From Sphingomonadales bacterium (GTDB taxonomy: Bacteria > Pseudomonadota > Alphaproteobacteria > Sphingomonadales > Sphingomonadaceae): DNA of 43,706 bases. Under the pieces are notes generated by a model. It was given only the letters and a program-made list of their open reading frames with translations, ran no database searches and had not been told where the DNA came from. This document shows, piece by piece, positions 20,211 through 29,358 of the stretch. Both the position numbers and the translations under genes were made by a program. Positions within the stretch are counted from its first letter, which is position 1; every line of letters begins with the position of its first letter. The stretch is taken from positions 1 to 43,706 of the forward strand of contig JAIEOM010000188.1 in the NCBI GenBank assembly GCA_019750455.1, read 5' to 3'.

Positions 20211-21050
20211 ATGAAACTCTGCACCTTCACCCACAATGGCAAGACCCGCACCGGGATCGTCGTTGGCGACACCGTGATCGAAACCGGCGTGCCCGGCAGC
20301 ATGATCGACCTGATCCGCGACTGGGATGCACTCAGGCCGGGCCTCGAAGCCAAGGCCGCGACCGGAGAAGGCATCCCGCTTGCCGAGGTCAAGCTGGAAG
20401 CGCCCGTCCCGCGCCCGGGCAAGATCTTCGCCATCGGCCTCAACTATGCCGACCACATCGCCGAAAGCGGCCTCGGCACGCCCGAGCGGCAGGTGTGGTT
20501 CACCAAGGCCCAGACATCGGTCAACGCACCCTATGATCCGATCCTGATCGCACGCGGCACCATGACGCCCGATTACGAGGCTGAGATGGTCGCGGTGATC
20601 GGCAAGGGCGGCAAGCACATCGCCGCCGCCGACGCGCCTGCCGCGATCTTCGGCTACACCGTGGGCAACGATGTAACCGAGCGGATGTGGCAGCACGCCG
20701 TGCCGCAATGGGTGCTCGGCAAGAGCTTCGATACCCACGCGCCGATGGGCCCGTGGATTGTGACCGCCGACGAGCTGGGCGATCCGCACAATCTCGGCAT
20801 CCGCTGCTATGTGAATGGCGAGCAACGGCAGAATTCGAGCACGCGGCACCTCGTCTACAATGTGTGGCAACAGGTCGAGCATCTCTCGGTCGGCATGACG
20901 CTGGAGCCCGGTGACTGCCTGTTCTCAGGCACGCCCGGCGGGATCGGCGCGGCGATGGACCCGCGGGTGTTCCTCAAGGCCGGCGATGTGGTGCGGACAG
21001 AGATCGACGGGATCGGGCATATCGAGGGCACGATGGTCGCCGAGGACTGA
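20211..21050 (+). CDS. Fumarylacetoacetate hydrolase (FAH) family protein
   Basis: 279 residues. The N-terminal domain leads to the FAH core, with metal ligands E123 and E125 (D-Y-E-A-E) and D154 (N-D-V-T-E-R), then G-K-S-F-D-T-H-A-P-M-G-P-W and S-G-T-P-G-G-I-G. Relatives hydrolyse or isomerise beta-keto acids made in aromatic breakdown, such as acylpyruvates and 2-hydroxyhepta-2,4-diene-1,7-dioate. Being wedged between an extradiol dioxygenase and a flavin hydroxylase, it most likely handles the ring-fission product. The exact step (C-C hydrolysis, decarboxylation or isomerisation) cannot be told. Its AAGGAAG ribosome site lies inside the end of the dioxygenase gene. Confidence 0.88.
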   Translation: MKLCTFTHNGKTRTGIVVGDTVIETGVPGSMIDLIRDWDALRPGLEAKAATGEGIPLAEVKLEAPVPRPGKIFAIGLNYADHIAESGLGTPERQVWFTKAQTSVNAPYDPILIARGTMTPDYEAEMVAVIGKGGKHIAAADAPAAIFGYTVGNDVTERMWQHAVPQWVLGKSFDTHAPMGPWIVTADELGDPHNLGIRCYVNGEQRQNSSTRHLVYNVWQQVEHLSVGMTLEPGDCLFSGTPGGIGAAMDPRVFLKAGDVVRTEIDGIGHIEGTMVAED

Positions 21051-21053
21051 CCG

Positions 21054-22520
21054 GTGGCTGGGGAGGGTGACTTCGATTGCGAAGTGCTGATCGTCGGCGG
21101 CGGGCCGACGGGGGTGACGCTCGCCGCGCTGCTGGCGGGTCGCGGCGCGAGCGTGATCGTCGCCGAGAAGGAGGCGGCAGTCTTCCCGCTTCCCCGCGCG
21201 GCGCATATCGATCACGAAGGCATGCGCATTCTTCAGGAAGCGGGTGCGGCCATGGAAGTGATGGCGACCAGCCGCCGCGCAGACGCTTACGAATTCCGCA
21301 ATGCCAAGGGCAAGGTTCTGATGGCATTCAACGGTGCTGCCGGAATCGGTCCGGGTGGCTGGCCTATCGCGAACATGATCCACCAGCCCTCGGTCGAGGC
21401 AGCTTTGCGCAGCGCGCTGGCAAAGCGTGCGCCAGAGGCCTTGCGCAGCGGGTGGGAGCTGCTGTCTTTCAAAGAGAATGCCGACGGCGTCACCGCCCAT
21501 TTCGCCACGCCCGAAGGCGCGCGCTCCCTGCGCGCCCATTTCCTCGTCGGAGCGGACGGGGCGCGCAGTCCGGTGAGGAAGGCCTGCGGGATTACCTTCG
21601 AGGATCTCGGCTTCGAAGAGCCCTGGCTGGTGGTTGACGTGCTGGTCGACGATCCCTCGAAGCTCCCCGCCAGCAACCTCCAGATCTGCGACCCCGCGCG
21701 GCCCACAACCTGCGTGCTGATGGGCGAGGGGCGCCACCGCTGGGAGTTCATGATCCTCCCCGGAGAGACGCCGGAGCAAGTCAGCTCCCCCGCAACCGTT
21801 GCCCGCCTGCTCGGCCCGTGGAACGTCGCGGGCGCGGTGCGGATCGAGCGCACGGCCGTCTATACCTTCCGCGCCCGTATCGCCGAACAGTGGCGCAAGG
21901 GCCGCTTGCTCCTCGCCGGAGATGCCGCGCACCAGACCCCTCCCTTCGCGGGGCAAGGCATGTGCTCGGGGCTGCGGGATGCCGCCAACCTCGCGTGGAA
22001 GCTTGCCGCGGTAAGCAACGGCGAGGCGGAGGCGGCGTTGCTCGACACCTACCAGCCCGAACGCGCGCCCAACCTGCGCGCGACGATCGACATGGCGATC
22101 ATGATGGGGCGGATGGTGTGCACCACCAACCCGCTTGCCGCTTGGCTTCGCGATGCGAAGTTTGCCCTCGCCCGGGTCCTCGGCAAACTTCCCGATGGTC
22201 CGCCCGCCTATCCGCCGCTGGACAGAGGGGTCATTCTGGCCGGGTCACCGGGGGCGGGCAGCTATTTTCCGCAAGCGGTCGCCAGCGACGGTCTTCGCCT
22301 CGACGATGTGCTGGGACCGGGCGCGTGGCTGATCACCCGAGATATTCTGGAGGAGAGCCCGTTCAGCCCCTTTGCGGATGTCTTGCGGGACTGGCTTGAT
22401 CGCCATTCGACCGAAGCGGTGCTGGTGCGACCTGACCGTTACGTCTTTGGAACCGGAATGTCGCAAGACCTTGAACAGCAATGGCGCATTGGCACCGGAA
22501 GCGTAGGAATGATCCGGTAG
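21054..22520 (+). CDS. FAD-dependent aromatic hydroxylase (MhpA/PheA type)
   Basis: 488 residues of the class A flavoprotein monooxygenase family. The dinucleotide fold G-G-G-P-T-G is at residues 15-20, the D-G motif is V-G-A-D-G-A-R-S-P, and the FAD-binding G-D-A-A-H-Q-T-P-P-F-A-G-Q-G is near 289-302. The C-terminal thioredoxin-like part is short. The start is GTG at 21054, with GAGGA 7 bases upstream inside the FAH gene. It would hydroxylate a phenolic substrate to supply the catechol for the dioxygenase two genes upstream. 3-(3-hydroxyphenyl)propionate hydroxylase (MhpA) is the closest family by appearance, but the substrate is inference. Confidence 0.85.
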   Translation: MAGEGDFDCEVLIVGGGPTGVTLAALLAGRGASVIVAEKEAAVFPLPRAAHIDHEGMRILQEAGAAMEVMATSRRADAYEFRNAKGKVLMAFNGAAGIGPGGWPIANMIHQPSVEAALRSALAKRAPEALRSGWELLSFKENADGVTAHFATPEGARSLRAHFLVGADGARSPVRKACGITFEDLGFEEPWLVVDVLVDDPSKLPASNLQICDPARPTTCVLMGEGRHRWEFMILPGETPEQVSSPATVARLLGPWNVAGAVRIERTAVYTFRARIAEQWRKGRLLLAGDAAHQTPPFAGQGMCSGLRDAANLAWKLAAVSNGEAEAALLDTYQPERAPNLRATIDMAIMMGRMVCTTNPLAAWLRDAKFALARVLGKLPDGPPAYPPLDRGVILAGSPGAGSYFPQAVASDGLRLDDVLGPGAWLITRDILEESPFSPFADVLRDWLDRHSTEAVLVRPDRYVFGTGMSQDLEQQWRIGTGSVGMIR

Positions 22521-22548
22521 AGTGCATTGCCGCGCCACGTTTTCGCCG

Positions 22549-22575
22549 CCTCCCCGTTCCGGCAGAACGGGGAGG
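22549..22575. terminator. Hairpin between convergent genes
   Basis: CCTCCCCGTT and AACGGGGAGG form a perfect 10-bp stem around a 7-base loop. It lies between the end of the hydroxylase gene (+) and the end of the dienelactone-hydrolase-like gene (-). No long T run follows on either strand, so termination efficiency is uncertain. Confidence 0.55.
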
Positions 22576-22587
22576 GGTTGGCAGGGC

Positions 22588-23469
22588 TTATCCCAGCGCC
22601 TTTCTGTAAAGCCGCAACAGATCGGCTTCGCCTTTTGTTGCAGCCGCCGTGTTGTAGGCGGGGCTGTCGGGCACCATCCATCCATGGTCGCCGGCGTAGA
22701 CTTCGACTTGCGCTGCCACCCCCGCAGCCTCGGCGGCTTCTGCGAAGGTGGTCTTGTCGGCAGGGGCCTTTGCGTCATCGTCCTGCGCCACCGCGATCAG
22801 CAGGCTGGCATCAACCTTGTCGAGGACCTTGTGCGGGCTCATCGGCGCGTCGGGGCGCACCAGCCCGCCGCCGTGGAAGCTTGCCGCCGCCTTGATGCGC
22901 GACGGGACAGCGGCGGCGCTCCACACGGTGAACGGCCCGCCCATGCAATAGCCCTGCGTGCCGATCCCGCGCGCGGTGTCGACGGCGGACTGCGTATCGA
23001 GCCAGCCGGTGATCGCGGTCGCATCGCGCATGATTGCCTCGGCGTTCAGCTTGCCGCGCCACGGGCCGACTTTCTGGAAGCCGCCAGCGCTGATGAACGC
23101 AGCGAAGTCAGCAAACTGCTCTCCTGCGACATCGCGGTAATAGGGGTTCACGACGAGCACGGCATGGCCCTGGCTGGCCAGAATCCGGGCAATGTTGCGC
23201 TTCGCCTCGCGGATTGAGGCAATGTCCGGCCACAGGATCACCGCAGGGGCCTTGCCGCTTGCAGGGTGGACGAAGAAGGCGTCCATCGTCCCGTCAGGGG
23301 TGGGGAAGCTGACCATGCGCTCGTTCACGGGCGGGCGCGGTTCGTAGGCCATGCCCTCGCCCGTCCCCCCGGCGCAGGCCGCCAGCGCCGCCGCGCCGCC
23401 CAGCGCGCCGAACTGGCGGCGGCTGATGGTGGCACGCGCCCATTCCTCGAGCTTGCTTTCATCGCACAT
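22588..23469 (-). CDS. Dienelactone hydrolase family protein, Tat-exported lipoprotein
   Basis: 293 residues. The N-terminus carries a twin-arginine signal (S-R-R-Q-F, 16-20) running into a lipobox-like L-A-A-C (cysteine 32). The protein is therefore probably exported folded and lipid-anchored. The catalytic triad of dienelactone hydrolases is present: C175 in G-Y-C-M-G-G, an aspartate in Q-D-D-D (230-232) and H262 in G-D-H-G-W. The family opens lactone rings such as dienelactone. An exported form suggests another ester or lactone substrate. The ATG at 23469 has an ideal AAGGAG ribosome site; the frame stays open far upstream across the next gene, but that is an antisense artefact. It is divergent from the PQQ dehydrogenase. 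Confidence 0.88.
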   Translation of the reverse strand: MCDESKLEEWARATISRRQFGALGGAAALAACAGGTGEGMAYEPRPPVNERMVSFPTPDGTMDAFFVHPASGKAPAVILWPDIASIREAKRNIARILASQGHAVLVVNPYYRDVAGEQFADFAAFISAGGFQKVGPWRGKLNAEAIMRDATAITGWLDTQSAVDTARGIGTQGYCMGGPFTVWSAAAVPSRIKAAASFHGGGLVRPDAPMSPHKVLDKVDASLLIAVAQDDDAKAPADKTTFAEAAEAAGVAAQVEVYAGDHGWMVPDSPAYNTAAATKGEADLLRLYRKALG

Positions 23470-23598
23470 CGAAATTCTCCTTGCAGCCCACCCGCCACAT
23501 GTTCTGGCGCGGGCGGTGCGGAACGACAAGCGGGAATGGACAAGCCGTGAAGGACTCGGCAACATGGGTTGCAAAAGAACACGGGGAGAGCGGGTTCC

Positions 23599-25773
23599 AT
23601 GGATATAAAGCGGTGGGCTGCCGGGGCAGCTGTTTTGCTGTCGGCAGGAATGCTGGCAAATTGCAGCCAGATTTTCGGTGAAGGCGAAAGCGGTGAGGGC
23701 ATCACCACCGCAATGCTGGTCGGCGCCGACGGGAATAGCGCGAACTGGATCAGCCACGGGCGCACCTATTCCGAACAGCGTTACTCGCCGCTGGATGGGG
23801 TCAACCGCGATAACGTGGGGCAGCTGGGCCTCGCGTGGTACGCCGATATGGACACTGCACGCGGGCAGGAGGCAACGCCGCTGGTGATCGACGGCAAGCT
23901 GTACCTGACCACGGCATGGAGCAAGGTTAAGGCCTTTGACGCCACCAGTGGCAAGCCCTTGTGGGAATATGACCCCAAGGTGCCGGGCGAGACCGCGGTC
24001 AAGGCGTGCTGCGACGTCGTCAACCGCGGGCTTGCGGCATTTGGTGACAAGCTGTTCTTCGGCACGCTGGATGGCCGCCTGATCGCGCTCGACCGCGAGA
24101 CCGGCAAGGTCGCGTGGGAAAAGGTCACCGTCGACCAGTCGAAGAGCTATACCATCACCGGCGCGCCGCGCGTGATCGATGGCAAGGTGATCATCGGCAA
24201 TGGCGGGGCTGAGTTCGGCGTGCGCGGTTTTGTCGCCGCCTATGATGCGGACAGCGGCGAGCAGCTGTGGAAGTTCTACACCGTCCCCGAAGGCGGGCAG
24301 GGTGATGATGCGCCTGCGCACCTCAAGAAGGCCGCGGCAACCTGGAACATGGATGTGCTGGGCGCCAACGACGCGATCGGCGGCGGGGGCACGGTGTGGG
24401 ATTCGATGGCCTACGACCCGGATCTCGACCTGCTCTATATCGGGGTCGGCAACGGCTCCCCGTGGAACCGCGCCTATCGCTCGCCCGGCAAGGACGGCAC
24501 CGGGGAGGGGGACAACCTCTACCTCTCCAGCATCGTCGCGATCCGGCCCGAGACAGGCGAATATGTCTGGCACTACCAGACCACGCCAGGCGAGACATGG
24601 GACTTCACCGCCACGCAGCACATCATGCTTGCCGACATGGAAATCGACGGGAAGCCGCGGAAGGTGCTGATGCAGGCACCCAAGAACGGGTTCTTCTACG
24701 TGATTGACCGCGAGACGGGGAAGTTCATCTCCGCCAAGCCCTATGTCAGCGTCAACTGGGCGACAGGCATCGACCCCAAGACGGGCCGCCCGATCGAGAA
24801 TCCGGAAACGCGGGTCGACAAGACCGGCAAGCCTGCGCTGGTCACGCCGGGCGCGCTGGGCGGGCATAACTGGCACCCGATGGCCTACAGCCCCAACGAA
24901 AACCTGGTCTATATCCCGGCCTTCGAGGCTGGGATGATGTACGCGCCCGAGGCTGACTGGAAGCCGGACACCGCACGCGGGTTCAATGTCGGCTTCAATC
25001 TTGGCGCAGGCGATGTTCCTGCTGACGAGGGTTTCCGCAAGCAGGTCGCGGGCACGCTGAAAGGCATGTTGGTGGCGTGGGACCCGGTGGCGCAGAAGGC
25101 GCGCTGGACGGTCGAGCATCCCGGGCCGTGGAACGGCGGGCTGCTGGCGACCGGAGGCGGCCTCGTGTTCCAGGGCACCACGGGCAGCGAGTTCAATGCC
25201 TATGATGCAGCCAACGGCAAGAAGCTCTGGAGTTTCGCGGCCCAGACCGGCGTGGTCGCGCCGCCCGTCACCTACACCGTGAATGGCGAGCAATATGTCG
25301 CCGTGCTGGCGGGGTGGGGTGGGGCCTATGCCCTGTCGGTCGACGGCGACCTCATCAACCGCAAGGCGCCGGTGCGCAACATCAGCCGTCTGCTGGTCTT
25401 CAAGCTCGGCGGCACCGCCAAGCTCCCGCCCGAGCCAGCCCTTGCCGATCTGCCGCTTGATCCGCCGCCCAGCACTGCCTCGGCAGAGGTGATCGCTGTG
25501 GGCCAGGCCAAATATGGCCGTTACTGCGCGGTGTGCCATGCACCGGGCGCGGTCGGGTCGACCGTGCTGCCCGATCTTCGCCGCGCCGGCTCGCTTGAAA
25601 GTGCACAGGCGTGGAGCGCGGTGGTGCATGACGGCGCATTGAAGGACAACGGCATGGCAAGCTTCGCCGGATCGCTCAGCAAGGCGGAGATCGAGGCGAT
25701 CCGCGCCTATGTCATCAAGCGCGCCAACGAGGACAAGGCGTTGGAGGCGGCCAAGAAGATCGCCCGGCGCTGA
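23599..25773 (+). CDS. PQQ-dependent quinohemoprotein alcohol dehydrogenase
   Basis: 724 residues: a signal peptide, an eight-bladed propeller and a fused C-terminal cytochrome c domain (type II quinohemoprotein). The vicinal disulfide C137-C138 that covers PQQ is present, as are repeated tryptophan-docking blades and T-P-G-E-T-W-D-F with the catalytic aspartate. The haem site is C643-A-V-C646-H647, with a likely axial M686 (N-G-M-A-S). It would oxidise alcohols or aldehydes in the periplasm and pass electrons to the respiratory chain. No PQQ synthesis genes are in view. The ATG at 23599 follows GGGGAG; M-L-A-N-C might also be a lipoprotein signal. The phosphatase-like gene overlaps its stop by one base. 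Confidence 0.9.
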   Translation: MDIKRWAAGAAVLLSAGMLANCSQIFGEGESGEGITTAMLVGADGNSANWISHGRTYSEQRYSPLDGVNRDNVGQLGLAWYADMDTARGQEATPLVIDGKLYLTTAWSKVKAFDATSGKPLWEYDPKVPGETAVKACCDVVNRGLAAFGDKLFFGTLDGRLIALDRETGKVAWEKVTVDQSKSYTITGAPRVIDGKVIIGNGGAEFGVRGFVAAYDADSGEQLWKFYTVPEGGQGDDAPAHLKKAAATWNMDVLGANDAIGGGGTVWDSMAYDPDLDLLYIGVGNGSPWNRAYRSPGKDGTGEGDNLYLSSIVAIRPETGEYVWHYQTTPGETWDFTATQHIMLADMEIDGKPRKVLMQAPKNGFFYVIDRETGKFISAKPYVSVNWATGIDPKTGRPIENPETRVDKTGKPALVTPGALGGHNWHPMAYSPNENLVYIPAFEAGMMYAPEADWKPDTARGFNVGFNLGAGDVPADEGFRKQVAGTLKGMLVAWDPVAQKARWTVEHPGPWNGGLLATGGGLVFQGTTGSEFNAYDAANGKKLWSFAAQTGVVAPPVTYTVNGEQYVAVLAGWGGAYALSVDGDLINRKAPVRNISRLLVFKLGGTAKLPPEPALADLPLDPPPSTASAEVIAVGQAKYGRYCAVCHAPGAVGSTVLPDLRRAGSLESAQAWSAVVHDGALKDNGMASFAGSLSKAEIEAIRAYVIKRANEDKALEAAKKIARR

Positions 25774-26240
25774 TGCAGCCGGGCGATCCTGCCGACATCC
25801 GCAACTGGCAGCGGCGACCCGACGGAATCACGACCTCGGGCAAGCTAGAGCCGCATGATCCCGCGCGCCTCGCTGCGATCGGCGTGCGCCATGTGGTCAA
25901 CCTCGCGCTCGACGATCATCCCGAGGCGCTATGCGATGAGGCAGCGCTCATGGCGTCGGCAGGGATCGCATACACGCATATTCCAGTACCGTTTGACGCC
26001 CCGACCCCCGCGCATGTCGCCGCCATGGCCGAGGCCGTGACCGTGCATCCCGGTCCTCATCATGTCCACTGCATCGCGAACTTCCGCGTTACTGCGTTCT
26101 TCTACTTGCTCGATTGTGCCGCGGGGGTGCCCGAGCCCGAGGCCCGCGCGCGCATGGCGGCTGTGTGGAACCCGCTGGACAGCGACGATCCGCGCGCGGG
26201 CCCGTGGCGGGCGTTGCTGGAAGCCGGGGCTAACCCCTAA
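25773..26240 (+). CDS. Protein tyrosine phosphatase-like protein
   Basis: 155 residues resembling the small dual-specificity phosphatase family of the DUF442/Blh type. It has G-K-L-E-P near the start, then V-V-N-L-A-L-D, and the active-site loop H-C-I-A-N-F-R-V-T. The cysteine and arginine keep the C-x4-R spacing of this subgroup, but the glycine usual in the P-loop is asparagine. Catalytic activity and substrate are therefore uncertain. TGATG couples it to the PQQ dehydrogenase. Its last 11 bases overlap the end of purU on the other strand. Confidence 0.72.
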   Translation: MQPGDPADIRNWQRRPDGITTSGKLEPHDPARLAAIGVRHVVNLALDDHPEALCDEAALMASAGIAYTHIPVPFDAPTPAHVAAMAEAVTVHPGPHHVHCIANFRVTAFFYLLDCAAGVPEPEARARMAAVWNPLDSDDPRAGPWRALLEAGANP

Positions 26241-27108
26241 AAACGACCGTCCGCGGCCCGTTCATCAGCACGCGCTCCTGCGCGAACAGGCGCACTGCTT
26301 CGGCCAGCACCCGGCGCTCGATATCGCGGCCCTTGCGGACAAGGTCTTCGGGGCTGTCGGCATGGGTGATGCGCTCGACATCCTGGTGGATGATCGGACC
26401 TTCATCGAGATCGGCGGTGACGAAATGCGCGGTTGCGCCGATGATCTTCACCCCGCGCGCGTGCGCTTGGTGATAGGGCCGCGCGCCCTTGAAGCCGGGC
26501 AGGAAGGAGTGGTGAATGTTGATCGCGCGGCCCGCAAAATGGGCGGAAAGGTCGTCCGAGAAGACCTGCATGTAGCGCGCCAGCACCACCAGTTCGGCGT
26601 CCGTCTCCTCGGCCAGCGCGCGCAATTGCGCTTCGGCCTCAGGCTTGGTGTCGGGGGTCACGGGGATGTGGTGGAAGGGGGTGTCGCCGATATCCACCCG
26701 GATCGCGGCCTCGCGGGGGTGGTTCGAGACGATCGCGACGGGATCGATCGCCAGCTCTCCGGTGCGCCAGCGATAGAGCAGATCGACGAGGCAATGGTCG
26801 AACTTGCTGACCATGATGATGGTGCGGCGCGGGCGGTCCTCCCGCGCCATCTTCCATTCCATCGCAAATTCGCTCGCCAGTGCCGCGAAGTCCGCCCGCA
26901 GTGCTTCGCGGGTGGAGCCATCGGGATCGAACACCACGCGCATGAAGAAGCGGTCGTCATCTGCCCTTGGGCCACCCGCCTCGGCACGGTCGTTGAACTG
27001 CTGCGCGTCTAGGATGTTGCACCCGCGCTCGAACAGGAAGCCGGTGACCCTGGCCGTGATGCCGGGCCGGTCCGCGCAGGCGAGGGTGAGGACGAGCGGC
27101 TGCGCCAT
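26230..27108 (-). CDS. purU: Formyltetrahydrofolate deformylase
   Basis: 292 residues. An N-terminal ACT domain (residues 1-80) is followed by the formyltransferase-type catalytic domain with the [16 protein letters not shown] motif and the aspartate in D-L-D-E-G-P-I-I. PurU hydrolyses 10-formyl-tetrahydrofolate to formate and tetrahydrofolate. It is the third gene of purT-nmo-purU, so the formate it frees can feed PurT. Its ATG starts one base after the stop of the nitronate monooxygenase gene. Confidence 0.94.
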   Translation of the reverse strand: MAQPLVLTLACADRPGITARVTGFLFERGCNILDAQQFNDRAEAGGPRADDDRFFMRVVFDPDGSTREALRADFAALASEFAMEWKMAREDRPRRTIIMVSKFDHCLVDLLYRWRTGELAIDPVAIVSNHPREAAIRVDIGDTPFHHIPVTPDTKPEAEAQLRALAEETDAELVVLARYMQVFSDDLSAHFAGRAINIHHSFLPGFKGARPYHQAHARGVKIIGATAHFVTADLDEGPIIHQDVERITHADSPEDLVRKGRDIERRVLAEAVRLFAQERVLMNGPRTVVFRG

Positions 27109-27109
27109 T

Positions 27110-28123
27110 CTATCGGGCGAGAGCCGCCTCGCACTGCGCCATCAACTCGGCGATGATGTCGGCGGCGGGTTCTTCCTTGGTCACCATGCCGACCGACTGG
27201 CCCGCCATGACGCTGCCATTCTCCACGTCCCCTTCGATCACCGCGCGGCGCAGGGCACCGGCCCAGAAGTGCTCGATCTGGAGCTGGGCCTCGCCCATGT
27301 CGACTTCGCCCGCATCGAGCAGGGCGGCGACTTCGCGCTGCTTGGCGGTGAATTCCTCGGTGCCCTTGTTCTTGAGCGCGCGGACGGGGATCACCGGCAG
27401 GCGCGGATCGACCTGCACGCTGGCGACGGCCTCACGGGCCGAAGCGCGGAAGAAGGCCTTCTTGAAATCGGGGTGGGCGATGCTTTCGGTCGCGCAGGCG
27501 AAGCGGGTGCCGAGCTGGACGCCCGCTGCGCCCATTTCGAGATAGCTCGCAATCGCCTCGCCGCGGCCGATGCCGCCTGCGACGAAGATCAGGTGCTCTT
27601 CCGCCAGCGCGGGCAGGATCTCCTGCGCCAGAACGGATGTGGAGACCGGGCCGATATGACCGCCGGCTTCCATCCCCTCGATCACCAGCGCGTCCGCGCC
27701 GGAGCGCAGCAGCTTCTTGGCCAGCGCCAGCGTGGGCGCAAAGCAGATCACCTTGATGCCGCTGTCATCGGCCTTGATCGCCTCGACGCTGCCCTTGGGC
27801 GGGATGCCGCCTGCCAGCACCACATGGGTCACGCCATGCTTGCGGCACACCGCGATCAGATCGAACAGCGCCGGGTGCATGGTGATGAGGTTGACGCCGA
27901 AGGGCTTCGACGTGAGCGCCTTGGTCGCGGCGATCTCGGTGTCGAGCAATTCGGGGGTCATCGCCCCGCAGGCGATTACGCCGAAGCCGCCCGCATTGGA
28001 GATGGCGGCGACAAGGTTGCGCTCGCTCACCCAGCTCATCGCGCCGCACAGGATCGCGGTCTCGCAGCCGAGGAAGTCGGTGCCGCGCTTCATCATCGCG
28101 GCGGTGTGGGGATAGGTTTCCAT
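27110..28123 (-). CDS. Nitronate monooxygenase-like FMN protein
   Basis: 337 residues with a TIM-barrel FMN fold of the nitronate monooxygenase / 2-nitropropane dioxygenase family. Signatures are G-M-E-A-G-G-H-I-G and the phosphate-binding F-V-A-G-G-I-G-R-G. The family covers nitronate oxidation and FabK-like enoyl reductases, so the label is only a family name. The ATG at 28123 has AGGG 7 bases away, and a second ATG at 28093 is possible. It sits between purT and purU with almost no spacing, although no shared pathway with them is known to me. Confidence 0.85.
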   Translation of the reverse strand: METYPHTAAMMKRGTDFLGCETAILCGAMSWVSERNLVAAISNAGGFGVIACGAMTPELLDTEIAATKALTSKPFGVNLITMHPALFDLIAVCRKHGVTHVVLAGGIPPKGSVEAIKADDSGIKVICFAPTLALAKKLLRSGADALVIEGMEAGGHIGPVSTSVLAQEILPALAEEHLIFVAGGIGRGEAIASYLEMGAAGVQLGTRFACATESIAHPDFKKAFFRASAREAVASVQVDPRLPVIPVRALKNKGTEEFTAKQREVAALLDAGEVDMGEAQLQIEHFWAGALRRAVIEGDVENGSVMAGQSVGMVTKEEPAADIIAELMAQCEAALAR

Positions 28124-28132
28124 GTCCGCGCC

Positions 28133-29317
28133 CTAATCGCTGGAGGGCGAATAGACAATCCGCACCGAGGCAGCGGCCTGCTTGGCGAGGTCGACCGCCG
28201 CAGACACATCGCCCGCGCGGGCCAGCGCCACACCCATGCGCCGGTATGGGCGGGTGACAGGCTTGCCGAAGATCCGCACATCGGTGTCCCCGGATGCCAT
28301 CGCGTCGGCCTGTCCCTCAAAGGCGAAGGCGTCGCTGTCGCGGTCGGCGAGGATCACGGCAGAGGCGGCGGGCCGGGCGGCCATGCTGTCAGGCACCGGC
28401 AAGCCGAGGATCGCGCGTGCGTGGAGGTCGAATTCGGTCAGGTCCTGACTGACCAGCGTCACCATGCCCGTGTCGTGAGGGCGAGGCGACAATTCGGAGA
28501 AGATCACCTCGTCGCCCTTCACGAAGAACTCGACACCATACAGCCCCCAGCCGCGGCCGCCGCCTTGCAGCGCCATGACGACCTTGGCGGCCATATCCTG
28601 CGCGATCGCGAGTGCCGCAGCAGACATCGCGGCTGGTTGCCAGCTTTCGCGATAATCGCCGCGCTCCTGCCGGTGGCCGATCGGCGGGCAGAAGCTGATG
28701 CCGCCGGCATGGCGCACCGTCAGCAGGGTAATTTCATAGTCGAAAGCGATGAACTGTTCGCAGATCACCCGAGCCCGGTCGCCGCGCATGTTGGCGACGG
28801 CATAGTCCCAAGCCGCCTCCAAAGCCTCCGGCGTATCGACCTTGCTCTGGCCCTTGCCCGAGGAAGACATGACCGGCTTCATCACCAGCGGATAGCCGAT
28901 GCGCGCGGCCACCTGCTGCGCCTCGGCAAAGCTTTCGGCATAGCCGTATTGCGAGGTGACCAGCCCCAGCTCGCCCGCCGCCAGATCGCGGATCGCATCG
29001 CGGTTCATGGTCAGCTGTGCCGCGCGGGCCGAGGGAACGATGGTGAAGCCTTCCGCTTCCAGATCGGCCAACGCCTCGGTGCGGATCGCTTCGATCTCAG
29101 GGACGATCAGATCAGGCCGGTGCTTTTCCGCCGTCTCCCTGAGCGCCGCTCCGTCGAGCATCGAGAACACCTCGCGCGCATCCGCCACCTGCATCGCCGG
29201 AGCGTTGTCATAGCTGTCACAAGCGATCACCCGTGCCCCGAGGCGTTTGGCAGAGATCACGAATTCGCGGCCCAGTTCGCCCGAACCGAGCAGCAGGATG
29301 GTGGCAATGTGGCTCAT
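28133..29317 (-). CDS. purT: Formate-dependent phosphoribosylglycinamide formyltransferase
   Basis: 394-residue ATP-grasp enzyme that makes formyl-GAR from GAR, ATP and formate in purine synthesis. The N-terminal L-L-G-S-G-E-L-G-R-E, the ATP-binding K-P-V-M-S-S-S-G-K-G-Q-S and the metal site E-L-S-P-R-P-H-D-T-G-M-V-T are all intact. The length is normal. It is the first gene of purT-nmo-purU. The degenerate GGDEF gene ends 41 bases upstream on the same strand. Confidence 0.95.
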   Translation of the reverse strand: MSHIATILLLGSGELGREFVISAKRLGARVIACDSYDNAPAMQVADAREVFSMLDGAALRETAEKHRPDLIVPEIEAIRTEALADLEAEGFTIVPSARAAQLTMNRDAIRDLAAGELGLVTSQYGYAESFAEAQQVAARIGYPLVMKPVMSSSGKGQSKVDTPEALEAAWDYAVANMRGDRARVICEQFIAFDYEITLLTVRHAGGISFCPPIGHRQERGDYRESWQPAAMSAAALAIAQDMAAKVVMALQGGGRGWGLYGVEFFVKGDEVIFSELSPRPHDTGMVTLVSQDLTEFDLHARAILGLPVPDSMAARPAASAVILADRDSDAFAFEGQADAMASGDTDVRIFGKPVTRPYRRMGVALARAGDVSAAVDLAKQAAASVRIVYSPSSD

Positions 29318-29358
29318 GCAGGCGGTTTAGCCGCCCTCTGCCGTGAGTCCAGTTGCGA

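Noticed and set aside
22588-25629. A 1013-residue minus-strand open frame covering the hydrolase and the PQQ dehydrogenase
   Set aside because: Only its last 293 residues are a real gene with a ribosome site and Tat signal. The rest is antisense to the PQQ dehydrogenase and open because of high GC.
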